Part shown: positions 15,970-24,414 of the stretch, piece after piece
Numbering within the stretch: position 1 is the first letter of the stretch
Layout: every line of letters begins with the position of its first letter
Translations under genes and position numbers: made by a program
Source: JAJPHF01 sp035293805
GTDB lineage: Bacteria; Chloroflexota; UBA6077; JAJPHF01
Assembly: GCA_035293805.1 (NCBI GenBank)
Contig: DATGMD010000077.1
Span: 1 to 50,760, forward strand
DNA length: 50,760 nucleotides
Direction of reading: 5' to 3'
The notes under the pieces: generated by a model
Database searches by the model: none
What the model was told of the DNA's origin: nothing
What the model saw: the letters and a program-made list of their open reading frames with translations, nothing else

Positions 15970-17202
15970 ATGACCACGAGTTTCATGCAGAACCCGCAGC
16001 TCTTCTTCACCTCGGAATCGGTCACGGAGGGCCATCCCGACAAGCTTTGCGATCAGCTGTCGGATGCCATCCTGGACGCCGTGCTGAAGGACGACCCGAT
16101 GAGCCGCTGCGCCGCCGAGTGCTACGCGACAACCGGCACGGTGATCGTCGGCGGTGAGATCACGACCCAGACCTACGTGGACATGCAGAAGCTGGTGCGC
16201 GAGGTCGTACGCGACATCGGCTATACACGCGCCAAGTACGGCTTCGACTACGAGACGTGCGGCGTGCTCGTCGCGATCAAGGAGCAGTCGCCCGACATCG
16301 CCCAGGGCGTGAACGCCGCTCTCGAGGTGCGCCAGGGCGAGATGGAAGAGGACGCAACCCTCAAGGTCGGCGCGGGTGACCAGGGCATGATGATCGGCTT
16401 CGCCTGCAACGAGACGCCCGAGCTGATGCCGTTGCCGATCTCGCTCGCGCACAAGCTCTGCCGCCGCCTGGCCGAGGTGCGGAAAGACGACAGCCTCCCC
16501 TACCTGCGCCCGGATGGCAAGAGCCAGGTGACCGTCGAATACGAATACGGCCGGCCGAAGCGCGTGGACGCGGTCGTCATCTCGACGCAGCACGACCCAG
16601 AAGTGAGCTGGGAGCAGATCCAGCGGGATATCCGGGAGATCGTCATCCAGCCCATCGTCCCGGCGGAGCTGCTGGACCGATCCACGAAGTATTATGTGAA
16701 CCCGACGGGTCGCTTTGTGATCGGCGGCCCGATGGGCGACGCCGGGCTCACCGGCCGCAAGATCATCGTGGACACCTATGGCGGCATGGCTCGGCACGGC
16801 GGCGGCGCCTTCAGCGGCAAGGACCCCACCAAGGTGGACCGCTCGGCGGCGTATGCGGCGCGCTACGTGGCGAAGAACGTGGTGGCGGCCGGCCTGGCCG
16901 ATCGCTTCGAGGTCCAGATCGCCTACGCGATCGGCGTCGCCACCCCGCTCAGCGTGAACTTCGAGACGTTCGGTACGGCCCACGTGGACGAGGACGTTAT
17001 CCACAAGCTCATCGCCAAGCACTTCGACCTGCGCCCGGGGGCGATCATTCGCGACCTACGGCTGCGGCGGCCCATCTACCGCCCCACCGCCGCGTACGGC
17101 CACTTTGGCCGGGACGATATCGACGCGCCGTGGGAGGCCACCGACAAGGCCGACGCGCTGCGCGCGGATGCGGGGCTGCAGGCCGAGCCCGCGCGGGCCT
17201 AG
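15970..17202 (+). CDS. metK: S-adenosylmethionine synthetase
   Basis: MetK makes SAM from methionine and ATP. The 410-residue protein starts with the typical FFTSESVTEGHPDKLCDQLS and contains GEITTQTYVD, the loop VGAGDQGMMIGFACNET, LPYLRPDGKSQVTVEY, the phosphate loop FVIGGPMGDAGLTGRKIIVD and the metal/K-binding GGGAFSGKDPTKVDRSAAY. The C-terminal end with YGHFGRDD is normal for the bacterial family. GGAGAGAAC precedes the ATG. It is the last gene before an 18-bp terminator hairpin and should be repressed by its own product through the riboswitch 4.4 kb upstream. Confidence 0.97.
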   Translation: MTTSFMQNPQLFFTSESVTEGHPDKLCDQLSDAILDAVLKDDPMSRCAAECYATTGTVIVGGEITTQTYVDMQKLVREVVRDIGYTRAKYGFDYETCGVLVAIKEQSPDIAQGVNAALEVRQGEMEEDATLKVGAGDQGMMIGFACNETPELMPLPISLAHKLCRRLAEVRKDDSLPYLRPDGKSQVTVEYEYGRPKRVDAVVISTQHDPEVSWEQIQRDIREIVIQPIVPAELLDRSTKYYVNPTGRFVIGGPMGDAGLTGRKIIVDTYGGMARHGGGAFSGKDPTKVDRSAAYAARYVAKNVVAAGLADRFEVQIAYAIGVATPLSVNFETFGTAHVDEDVIHKLIAKHFDLRPGAIIRDLRLRRPIYRPTAAYGHFGRDDIDAPWEATDKADALRADAGLQAEPARA

Positions 17203-17212
17203 GCAACCGGCC

Positions 17213-17259
17213 CTAGCCGGGCAGGGACGCTTGGTTCCCGGGCGTCCCTGCCCGGCTAG
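17213..17259. terminator. 18-bp perfect hairpin ending the SAM-cycle operon
   Basis: Arms 17213-17230 and 17242-17259 pair perfectly around an 11-base loop, ten bases after the metK stop. There is no U-tract. It lies between two same-strand units and marks the end of the riboswitch operon. Confidence 0.7.
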
Positions 17260-17339
17260 CCACGTGGTACGCTGATACTGACTTGTTCCGCCGCGCCCTA
17301 GCGGCCATGGCCGGGCGCTGATTCTACCCGGAGAACGCC

Positions 17340-18767
17340 ATGCCGACCAAGATCGAGTTCGGCACGGATGGCTGGCGGGCCATCATCGCCGAGGACTTCA
17401 CCTTCGAGAACGTGCGCTATTGCGCCCAGGCCGTGGCCGACTATCTCCACCAGTCGGGGCAGGCGAGCAACGGCCTGGTGGTGGGATACGACACGCGTTT
17501 CGCGTCGGACCGCTTCGCCGCCGCGGTGGCCGAGGTGGCCGCGGCGAACGACATCACGGTGTATCTCTGCAACCGGCCGGAACCGACGCCGGTCGTGTCG
17601 TACTCGGTGCTGGACCGCAAGGCCGGCGGCGGCGTGGTCATCACCTCCAGCCATAACCCCGCTCCGTACAACGGATTCAAATACAAGCCCGAATATGCCG
17701 GCTCCGCCTCGCCGGAGATCGTCGCGAGACTGGAAGAGCGCATTCGCGTCCACCAGGAAGCCGGCAGCGTGCGCCGTGTGCCGCTGGCCGACGCGCGGCG
17801 GCGCGGCCGTGTCGAGTCTGTGGATGCGCGCGCGCCCTACATGACGCAGATGGGGCGCCTGGTCGATCTCGACCGGCTGCGCGCCAGCGGACTCCGGGTC
17901 GTCCACGACGCGATGTACGGCGCGGGGATCGGCTACTTCGCCGAGGTGCTGGCCGGCGGCCGGGCGACGGTCGAGGGGCTGCACGACGTGGTGAACCCCA
18001 ACTTCCCCGGTCTGCACGGCCCCGAGCCCATCCCCCCGAACGTGGACGAGCTGCTGGCCGCGGTGCGGGAGCGCGGCGCCGCCGTCGGGCTGGCTACCGA
18101 CGGCGATGCCGACCGCATCGGCCTGGTGGACGAGCAGGGCCGCTTCGTGAACCAGCTCGAGGTCTACGCGCTCCTCCTGCTCTACCTGTTGGAGGTACGT
18201 GGGCTGCGGGGACCGGCGGTCCGCTCGCTAACGTCCACGTCGATGGCCGACCGCCTGGGAAAGCGTTTCGGCATCCCCGTCTACGAGACGCCCGTCGGGT
18301 TCAAGTACGTCGGCCCGAAGATGCTCGCGGAGAACGCGATCCTCGGAGGCGAAGAGAGCGGGGGCTACGGCTTCCAGGGCCACATTCCCGAGCGCGACGC
18401 CATCTTGGCGGGCCTGTACCTCCTTGACCTCTGCGTTCAGAAAGGGCAGCCGCTGTCCGAGATCGTGCGCTACCTGCACGAGGTGGCCGGCGCTTCCCAC
18501 TATGATCGCGACGACGTACACTTCCCCGCCGACCAGCGAGCGGCGATCGTCAACCGGGTGAATGCGGCCGAGCCGAGCTCGATTGGCGGGCTGAAGGTCG
18601 AGCATATCGATGACATGGAGGGCCGCAAATTCTATCTCGAGGACGGTAGCTGGCTGCTGATCCGCTTCTCTGGCACCGAGCCGCTGCTCCGCATTTACAC
18701 CGAGACGACCAGTCCCGAGCGCGTGCGCGCCATTCTGGACGCCGGTCACCAGATTGCGGGCGTCTAG
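17340..18767 (+). CDS. Phosphoglucomutase/phosphomannomutase family protein
   Basis: Enzymes of this alpha-D-phosphohexomutase family interconvert hexose-1- and hexose-6-phosphates. All four domain signatures are present in 475 residues: the phosphoserine loop VVITSSHNPAPYNGFKYKP, the metal loop ATDGDADRIGLVDEQG, the sugar loop GGEESGGYGFQGHIPERDAI and the phosphate loop RFSGTEPLLRIYTE. ATG 17340 begins with the typical KIEFGTDGWRAIIAEDF; the upstream GGAGAACGCC supports it. It overlaps the next gene, a phosphoglucose/phosphomannose isomerase, by one base, so the pair probably works on glucose/mannose phosphates for surface polysaccharides or storage sugars. Specificity (glucose, mannose or glucosamine) cannot be read. 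Confidence 0.92.
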   Translation: MPTKIEFGTDGWRAIIAEDFTFENVRYCAQAVADYLHQSGQASNGLVVGYDTRFASDRFAAAVAEVAAANDITVYLCNRPEPTPVVSYSVLDRKAGGGVVITSSHNPAPYNGFKYKPEYAGSASPEIVARLEERIRVHQEAGSVRRVPLADARRRGRVESVDARAPYMTQMGRLVDLDRLRASGLRVVHDAMYGAGIGYFAEVLAGGRATVEGLHDVVNPNFPGLHGPEPIPPNVDELLAAVRERGAAVGLATDGDADRIGLVDEQGRFVNQLEVYALLLLYLLEVRGLRGPAVRSLTSTSMADRLGKRFGIPVYETPVGFKYVGPKMLAENAILGGEESGGYGFQGHIPERDAILAGLYLLDLCVQKGQPLSEIVRYLHEVAGASHYDRDDVHFPADQRAAIVNRVNAAEPSSIGGLKVEHIDDMEGRKFYLEDGSWLLIRFSGTEPLLRIYTETTSPERVRAILDAGHQIAGV

Positions 18768-19888
18768 TGGACCCATCGCGCGCGCCACGAGCCGCTGGAT
18801 CCGGGGGCGGGGGTGCCGCGCCCCCTATCGATCTTGACCGCCCGGAGACGTACCGCGCGGTTGATGCGGCGAACATGCTGGCGCACCTGGAGGCGCTGCC
18901 TGCGCAGCTCGGCGAGGCCTGGCGGCTGGTAACCGCCTTCCCGGCGCCCGAAACGCTTGGGCGGGCGGAGGCTGTCGTGGTGGCCGGGATGGGCGGCTCG
19001 GCCATTGGCGCCGACCTGGTACGCGGCCTGTGCGCCGATCAGCTTGGCGTGCCGCTCGTCGTGTGGCGCGACTACGGCCTGCCCGCGTTCGTCGGGCGAC
19101 GCACGCTCGTCATCGCCTCCAGCAACTCGGGGGCGACCGAGGAGACGTTGAGCGCAGTCGAGCGGGCGCTCGCCGTGGGCGCCCCAGTCGTCGGCCTTAC
19201 CACCGGCGGTCGCCTGGCCGCGCGGCTCGCGGACGCCGGCCAGCCAGTCTTGCAGTTCAGCTACGACGGCCAGCCGCGGGCCGCTATCGGCTACTCGCTG
19301 CTGCTCGTCCTGGGCCTTTTGGCGCGGCTGGACTACCTGCCGGACCAGGCGGCCGCGGTCGAGGCGGCGATTGCCGTCGTGCAGGAGGCCGCGTCCCGCT
19401 TCGGGCCGACCGTCCCTCGCGCGGCCAACCCCGCCAAGCAGCTGGCGTCGACGCTCCAGGACCGCGTTGCCGTAATCTACGGCGCCGGCTTTCTCGCGCC
19501 CGTCGCGCGCCGTTGGAAGGGGCAGTGGAACGAGAACGGCAAGCGCTGGGCCTTCTTCGAGGAGCTGCCCGAGCTAAACCACAATGCCGTCGTCGGCTAT
19601 CAGCTCCCGCCCCAGGCGGCCACCACGCTGCACGTGGTCCTTCTCTGCTCCGCGCTGCTGCCGTCGCGTGTCGGCCTGCGGTGTACTGCCACGGCCGAGC
19701 TGCTCGACCGCTCACGCATCCCCCACACGACTGTACAGACTTGGGGCGACGGCGCGCTGGCGCATCTTCTGTCGGCCGTGGTGTACGGTGACTGGACGAG
19801 CTACTACCTCGCGCTGCTGGATGGCGTGGACCCTACGCGCATCGCCGCGATAGATTACCTGAAAGCGCGTCTGGCGGAGGCCGGCTGA
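18767..19888 (+). CDS. Bifunctional phosphoglucose/phosphomannose isomerase
   Basis: The protein belongs to the SIS-domain family of short dual-function isomerases that interconvert glucose-6-P or mannose-6-P with fructose-6-P, found in archaea and several bacterial phyla. The 373-residue length fits. The first SIS domain shows VVAGMGGSAIGADLVRGL (about 67-84) and ASSNSGATEETLSAVERAL (about 118-136). The C-terminal domain has the family-specific KRWAFFEELPELNHNAVVGY with the proposed catalytic Glu and His. GTG 18767 overlaps the mutase stop by one base, so translation is coupled; the first ATG, about 35 codons later, would cut into the domain. No classical long PGI is in the window. Confidence 0.9.
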   Translation: MDPSRAPRAAGSGGGGAAPPIDLDRPETYRAVDAANMLAHLEALPAQLGEAWRLVTAFPAPETLGRAEAVVVAGMGGSAIGADLVRGLCADQLGVPLVVWRDYGLPAFVGRRTLVIASSNSGATEETLSAVERALAVGAPVVGLTTGGRLAARLADAGQPVLQFSYDGQPRAAIGYSLLLVLGLLARLDYLPDQAAAVEAAIAVVQEAASRFGPTVPRAANPAKQLASTLQDRVAVIYGAGFLAPVARRWKGQWNENGKRWAFFEELPELNHNAVVGYQLPPQAATTLHVVLLCSALLPSRVGLRCTATAELLDRSRIPHTTVQTWGDGALAHLLSAVVYGDWTSYYLALLDGVDPTRIAAIDYLKARLAEAG

Positions 19889-19890
19889 CC

Positions 19891-20229
19891 ATGCTGTTCG
19901 TGGATTTCTATGGGTCCGCCGAGGTGTTCCGGGCCACCATGGCGGGGATCCAGGCGCACGTGGCCGCGGCGTTCCGCACGCCGCCGGCGAACGTGGTCGT
20001 GCGCCGGATCGTGGCGGAGAGCGATTATCCGGGCGTCGAGGTGTGGATCGAGCTTAGCTCGGAGGAGCAGCTCTATCGCTACGGCGGTCGCCTGGCCGCG
20101 GAGATCAGCGCGGTGATCCGCGCCGCCGCGCCCGTCGACGTCTGGGTTCTGTTCCGCCTGGTCCCCCTCGCGCACGCCTTCCTCAACGGCACGCCGCGCC
20201 GTCGCGACGCCAGTCCGCTGGACGAGTAG
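19891..20229 (+). CDS. Conserved small protein of unknown function
   Basis: The 112-residue product begins two bases after the isomerase stop, with GGAGG about ten bases before ATG. I do not recognise it. It has an alternating beta/alpha pattern: FVDFYGS, a helix (VFRATMAGIQAHVAAAF), a strand NVVVRRIV, then VEVWIELSSEEQLYRYGGRL and VDVWVLFRLVPLAHAFLNG. That resembles small ferredoxin-like or tautomerase-like alpha/beta folds, but the Pro1 of tautomerases is absent. There is no signal peptide or membrane segment. Its tight coupling suggests co-expression with sugar-phosphate metabolism; nothing more can be said. Confidence 0.75.
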   Translation: MLFVDFYGSAEVFRATMAGIQAHVAAAFRTPPANVVVRRIVAESDYPGVEVWIELSSEEQLYRYGGRLAAEISAVIRAAAPVDVWVLFRLVPLAHAFLNGTPRRRDASPLDE

Positions 20230-20556
20230 TAGCATCGCCGGGAACCGGCTGGAAGCAGCGGACCGGCTTAGTCACGACGCGCGGGCAGCGCGCCGCTCGC
20301 GGCGACACCCGGACGGCCGGTGGCAGGTCCCAAACGTATCCGCCGAAGGGTATTTACAGCTACCATAGGCGGCGGTAAGCTTCAGGTGGGCCAGCACCGC
20401 GGCACACGGGCCGCGCAACCATCAACGGCGGGCGCGAGCCGTGGCCCGGACGCGGCGGCCGCTCGCTTCGAACTGCGTTGTGGCGCGGTGCACGTCCATC
20501 GGAGCAGCGCGGGGTCACGAGTGGGCCTGGCGGCCGCGATCTTGGCAGGGAGGACG
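20230..20556. other. Intergenic region with a possible promoter for the CPBP gene
   Basis: The 327 bases hold no convincing gene. The plus-strand frame that leads into the CPBP gene has an Arg/Ala-rich translation unlike the protein that follows. TTTACA (20353-20358), 17 bp and TAAGCT (20376-20381) are a weak promoter candidate; otherwise I see nothing specific. Confidence 0.35.
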
Positions 20557-21429
20557 ATGGTGGCCCAGATTCTCTGGCAGCTAGCAGCGTTCATCCTGGT
20601 CTGGCTGGTCGCCTCTTTCGTCGCTAGCGCGCCACCACTGATGAACGCGCTGGCCAGGCTGGGACTGGACGACCTGGCCGCTGCCGTCGGCGCTCTGTTG
20701 GCAGCTATCGTCGGCGTACTAGCCGTGCAGCGCTGGCTGAGCGGGCCTAGCCTGCGGGCGTTGGGCGCCTACCCACCACCTGATTGGCCGGCGACGCTCG
20801 CGCTCGGCTTCCTGCTCGGCCCGCTACAGTTCGCGGTGGTGCTCGGAGCGGAGCTGACCCTCGGGTACCTACGGGTTGTGCCGGGCACCGCGAATGCTGG
20901 CGGTTTGCTGCTACTCGCCCTAACCCTTCTGTTTGTGGCCGCCAGCGAGGAGTTGGTCATGCGCGGGGTATTGCTACGCCAACTCGCCCGCGCTTGGGGC
21001 GTCCCTGCCGGTGTGGCTGTCTCGTCGGTCGTCTTTGCGCTGTTCCATGTCCCGAACCTGGCGGGCGAAGCTGGAGAGCCCCAGGTTGTGGCGCTTGCGC
21101 TGTGCCTGCTGGCGCTTCTCGGCGTGCTCTGGAGCCTGGCGGCCTTGCTGACGCGCAGTCTGTGGCTGCCCGTCGCGTGGCACACGAGCTGGAACTTCGC
21201 GCAGTCGCTCTACGGCTTCCCGATTAGCGGGCACCCGGCCCACGGCATACTGTCGCTAGACACCCTGGGGCCGGCCTGGGTCATGGGCGGCGCGTTTGGC
21301 CCCGAGGGCGGAGTAGTTGGCTGGCTGGCGCTCGGCCTGGGCGCCGCGGCGCTCGCCGCCTACGCGCGGCTGCGTCGTCGTGAGCCGAAACCGGCCGCCA
21401 CCGCGCCTCTTGGCCCCACGGTCGCCTGA
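20557..21429 (+). CDS. CPBP-family (CAAX protease/Abi-type) membrane protease
   Basis: CPBP proteins are multi-pass intramembrane metalloproteases related to Rce1; bacterial members process prenylated or other membrane proteins or confer bacteriocin self-immunity. From ATG 20557, with a GGGAGG ribosome site, the protein has 290 residues with about eight hydrophobic segments. The family motifs are present: EELVMRG (motif 1, Glu-Glu-x3-Arg, in ASEELVMRGVLLRQLARAWG), FALFHVPN (motif 2 His) and AWHTSWNFAQ (motif 3 His/Asn). A further 79 upstream codons are open but read as non-coding. It is monocistronic here, with no obvious substrate gene beside it. Confidence 0.88.
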   Translation: MVAQILWQLAAFILVWLVASFVASAPPLMNALARLGLDDLAAAVGALLAAIVGVLAVQRWLSGPSLRALGAYPPPDWPATLALGFLLGPLQFAVVLGAELTLGYLRVVPGTANAGGLLLLALTLLFVAASEELVMRGVLLRQLARAWGVPAGVAVSSVVFALFHVPNLAGEAGEPQVVALALCLLALLGVLWSLAALLTRSLWLPVAWHTSWNFAQSLYGFPISGHPAHGILSLDTLGPAWVMGGAFGPEGGVVGWLALGLGAAALAAYARLRRREPKPAATAPLGPTVA

Positions 21430-21663
21430 CCGCGAGCCACCAGCGCCTCGGGCGCTCGGCGCCGCGGCCGCCTGTGGTCGCGTATGTAGCGAGCGCGCCT
21501 GGCGCACGGCCCGACAGTTCCCCAAGCCGTGCGAATCCGCAAAGCGGCGGGGCGCCACCGAGCGGGTGATAGCGTATAATAGGCAACCTGGCGGTGAGCC
21601 GCCGCCAAACAGCGCCGCCCGGCCGCGCCGCGGTCGCCGTCGGCGGCCCGGGAGGAGTTGGGA

Positions 21664-21963
21664 ATGGCACAGGTTCCGGCGGGCGTCAGCAAGATCGAGG
21701 AGCACGATCCGGAGTTTCTCAACGACCTGGCTGCGACCGCGGCCGACGCATTCGCACCCGGCGCTCTTGAGGTGAAGTACAAGTTCCTGCTGGCGATGGC
21801 GCTCGACGCGCAGGCCAATCATCCCGGCGGCGTGAAGTCGTTCGCGCGGCGGGCACGGGACGCTGGTGCCACCGAGCGCGAGATCATGGAGGTGCTGCGG
21901 GTGTCGTTCTATCTGGGCGGCATGCAAGCGCTAGTGGTCGGCGCAAGCGCGCTCGACCGCTAG
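21664..21963 (+). CDS. Carboxymuconolactone-decarboxylase-like (AhpD fold) protein lacking cysteines
   Basis: The 99-residue product has the helical CMD/AhpD fold pattern: DPEFLNDLAATAADAFAPGA, KYKFLLAMALDAQANHPGGV, ARRARDAGATEREIMEVLRV and FYLGGMQALVVGASAL. AhpD-type members use a Cys-x2-Cys-x3-His motif for peroxide reduction; here the equivalent is ALDAQANH and the protein contains no Cys at all. It therefore cannot act as a disulfide reductase and its role is unknown. ATG 21664 is preferred to TTG 21658 because GGAGGAG ends at 21657. TATAAT at 21575-21580 is a likely -10, with no good -35. Confidence 0.85.
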   Translation: MAQVPAGVSKIEEHDPEFLNDLAATAADAFAPGALEVKYKFLLAMALDAQANHPGGVKSFARRARDAGATEREIMEVLRVSFYLGGMQALVVGASALDR

Positions 21964-21989
21964 GCGTCAGCTATCGGCCGCGCCGCCGG

Positions 21990-22244
21990 TCAAGGGAAGC
22001 GCCGCCGTGCCACCAGGCCGAAGGCGCTGCAGCACGCGGGATACCCGCCGACCCGCGCCTCGGGCACGCCGAGCCGCACCTCGTACAGCGCCAGCGTGCC
22101 TAACAGGACGTAGCCTGCCGTCCAGGACGTGAAGGTCACCAGGCAGGCCAGCGCGCAAGCGCCCCGCCGCCAGACCCCGGTGGCGGGGCCCGCGGAGGCG
22201 GCGAGCGACGCGGACGGGCTCGTGCCCGAGGGCGCGCCGCTCAC
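21990..22244 (-). CDS. Small membrane protein coupled to the acyl-CoA synthetase
   Basis: The 84-residue frame starts with a GTG that overlaps the synthetase stop (GTGA at 22244-22241), and nearly every codon ends in G or C, as real genes here do. A Ser/Ala/Pro-rich start is followed by one clear hydrophobic segment, ACALACLVTFTSWTAGYVLL (about 29-48), then a charged end with two adjacent Cys. I do not recognise a family. Acetate-activating loci often carry small membrane subunits next to transporters, but no transporter is present here, so the link is only positional. Confidence 0.55.
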   Translation of the reverse strand: MSGAPSGTSPSASLAASAGPATGVWRRGACALACLVTFTSWTAGYVLLGTLALYEVRLGVPEARVGGYPACCSAFGLVARRRFP

Positions 22245-24241
22245 ACCGCCTGTCCGATCTCCTCGACGGCCGCCGGGTTCTCGAGGGAGGTGAGGTCGCC
22301 AAGGTCCTCGCGCCCCAGGTACTTCGCGCGAATGACCCGGCGCAGGACCTTGGCGTTCCGTGTCTTCGGCAGGTCGCGCACGAACAGCACCGCCTTGGGC
22401 CGCAGCGGGCGGCCCAGCTCGCGCACGATCGCTTCCTCGACCTCGGCGCGCAGGGCGTCGCTCGCGGTGTAGTCCGGCCCGAGCACCGCGAACACGACGA
22501 TCGCTTCGCCCTTCAGCTCATCCGGCACGCCGATCGCAGCCGCCTCGGCGATGGCGGGATGCGCCACGGCCGCCGACTCGACCTCCGCCGGGCCAACCCG
22601 CTTGCCCGCGACCTTGAGCGTGTCGTCCGAGCGGCCCAGGATGTACCAGAAGCCGTCATCGTCGATCAGCGCCCAGTCGCCGTGGACCCACACGCCCTCG
22701 AAGCGCGACCAGTACGTCTCGACGTAGCGCTCGCGGTCGCGCCAGAAGCCGTGCGTCATCCCCGGCCAGGGCGCACGGATCACCAGCTCGCCCACCTGGC
22801 CACGCAGCGACCGCCCGGCATCGTCCACCACGTCGGCCGCCATGCCCGGGATCGGTCCGCTGAATGAGCACGGCTTGATCGGCTGGACTAACGTGCAGCC
22901 GAGGATGCCGCCCGACACCTCGGTGCCGCCCGAATAGTTGATGATCGGGCAGCGGCGGCCGCCAACGTGCTCGAAATACCACCACCACGGGTCCGGGTTC
23001 CACGGCTCCCCGGTGCCGCCCAGCACCCGCACGCGACTCAGGTCGTGGCGCTCGACCGGCTCCGTGCCGTACCGCATGAGGCCGCGGATGGCGGTCGGGG
23101 AGATGCCGACGTGCGTGGCCTCGTGCCGCTCGACGATGTCCCAGAGGCGGTCGGGCCCCGGGAAATCGGGGCTGCCCTCGAACATGACGAACGTGGCGCC
23201 GAGCGTGAGGGCGCCTTGGATGGCCCACGGGCCCATCATCCAGCCCAAATCGGTCAGCCAGAACAGCCGGTCGCCGGCGCCGACGTCGAAGCAGTGGGCC
23301 ATGTCCTGCGTGGCCTTCAGCGGGAAGCCGTGATGCACGTGCAGGGCGCCCTTCGGCCGTCCCGTCGTGCCCGACGTGTAGATGATCATGAATGGGTCGT
23401 CGCCGGCGGTCGGCTCGGTCGGACATTCGGCCGGCTGGTCGCGCACCACATGCTCCCACCAGATGTCGCGCTCCGGAGTCCACGGCACGTCGCGCCCCAG
23501 GCGGGAAAAGACGATCATCCGCTCGACGCTTGGCACCTGGGAGACCGCCTCGTCGGCAGTCTCCTTCATCGGCACGACGTTCCCGCGCCGAGGGAAGCCA
23601 TCGGCAGTGATCAGCAGGCGCGCTTCGCAGTCCGCGAGGCGCGCCGCCACCGCCGCGGCCCCATAGCCCGAGAAGATCGGCGTGTAGATCGCGCCGATCT
23701 TCGACACGGCTAGCGTGGCGACGGCCGTCTCGGGCGTCATCGGCATGAAGATGCCGACGCGATCACCCGCGCCAATGCCGAGCGCCCGGAGCCCGTTCGC
23801 CAGCCGACAGACCGCGTCGTCCAGCTCGGCATAGGACAGCGTGCGCGTGGCGCCGTCCTCGCCCTCCCAGATCAAGGCCGGCTGCTTGGCCCGGGGGGAC
23901 GCGGCCCAGCGATCGACGGCGTTCCGGACGTAGTTGTAGCGACCGCCTGGAAACCAGCGGGCGAAGGGGATGCCCTCGCTTAGGTCCAGCACCCGCTCGT
24001 AGGGCGTGAACCACTGGAGGCGCAGCTCGTCGACCACGGCTTGCCAGAACCACTCGGGGTCCGCGGTCGACCGAGTCAGCAGGGTCTCGTAGGTGGCGAT
24101 GCCGTGAGCAGCCATGAAGCGCCCTAGCTGGCTGGCCCCGGCTTGCTCGGGGGTAGGCCGCCACGCGATCGGCGCCCGTCCGATCGCGCTCGCTGCCTCG
24201 TTCGCGACTCCGTCCGTACCGCCCTGCGCCTGCTCAGCCAT
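22241..24241 (-). CDS. Acetyl/acyl-CoA synthetase (AMP-forming)
   Basis: The enzyme activates acetate or another short carboxylic acid to its CoA thioester through an acyl-AMP. It has 666 residues. An ACAS-type N-terminal segment (DPEWFWQAVVDELRLQWFTP) is followed by the adenylation core: IIYTSGTTGRPKGALHVHHG, LFWLTDLGWMMGPWAIQG, NYSGGTEVSGGILG, VHGDWALIDDDGFWYILGRS, and the C-terminal hinge and catalytic Lys in LPKTRNAKVLRRVIRAKY. The core WFPGGRYNYVRNAVDRWA is typical of the acetyl/propionyl-CoA synthetase branch. ATG 24241 has GAGAGG before it. Exact substrate is open; acetate or a related short acid is most likely. Confidence 0.9.
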   Translation of the reverse strand: MAEQAQGGTDGVANEAASAIGRAPIAWRPTPEQAGASQLGRFMAAHGIATYETLLTRSTADPEWFWQAVVDELRLQWFTPYERVLDLSEGIPFARWFPGGRYNYVRNAVDRWAASPRAKQPALIWEGEDGATRTLSYAELDDAVCRLANGLRALGIGAGDRVGIFMPMTPETAVATLAVSKIGAIYTPIFSGYGAAAVAARLADCEARLLITADGFPRRGNVVPMKETADEAVSQVPSVERMIVFSRLGRDVPWTPERDIWWEHVVRDQPAECPTEPTAGDDPFMIIYTSGTTGRPKGALHVHHGFPLKATQDMAHCFDVGAGDRLFWLTDLGWMMGPWAIQGALTLGATFVMFEGSPDFPGPDRLWDIVERHEATHVGISPTAIRGLMRYGTEPVERHDLSRVRVLGGTGEPWNPDPWWWYFEHVGGRRCPIINYSGGTEVSGGILGCTLVQPIKPCSFSGPIPGMAADVVDDAGRSLRGQVGELVIRAPWPGMTHGFWRDRERYVETYWSRFEGVWVHGDWALIDDDGFWYILGRSDDTLKVAGKRVGPAEVESAAVAHPAIAEAAAIGVPDELKGEAIVVFAVLGPDYTASDALRAEVEEAIVRELGRPLRPKAVLFVRDLPKTRNAKVLRRVIRAKYLGREDLGDLTSLENPAAVEEIGQAV

Positions 24242-24414
24242 GCTGCACCTCTCCGGCTAGCGCGCCGCTCTCACTATAGGCAGCACCCCTCCCGCGCGCA
24301 ATGCGACGGCCGCAGGCAGCGGCGCAGCGCGGGGGTCGCGCGGCCTTGGCGCCGGGCGCGCGAAAGGGCCAGTGTGCCTCAGGCGCTCGGCGAGTGGCCC
24401 ACGGCGCGCTGCGG

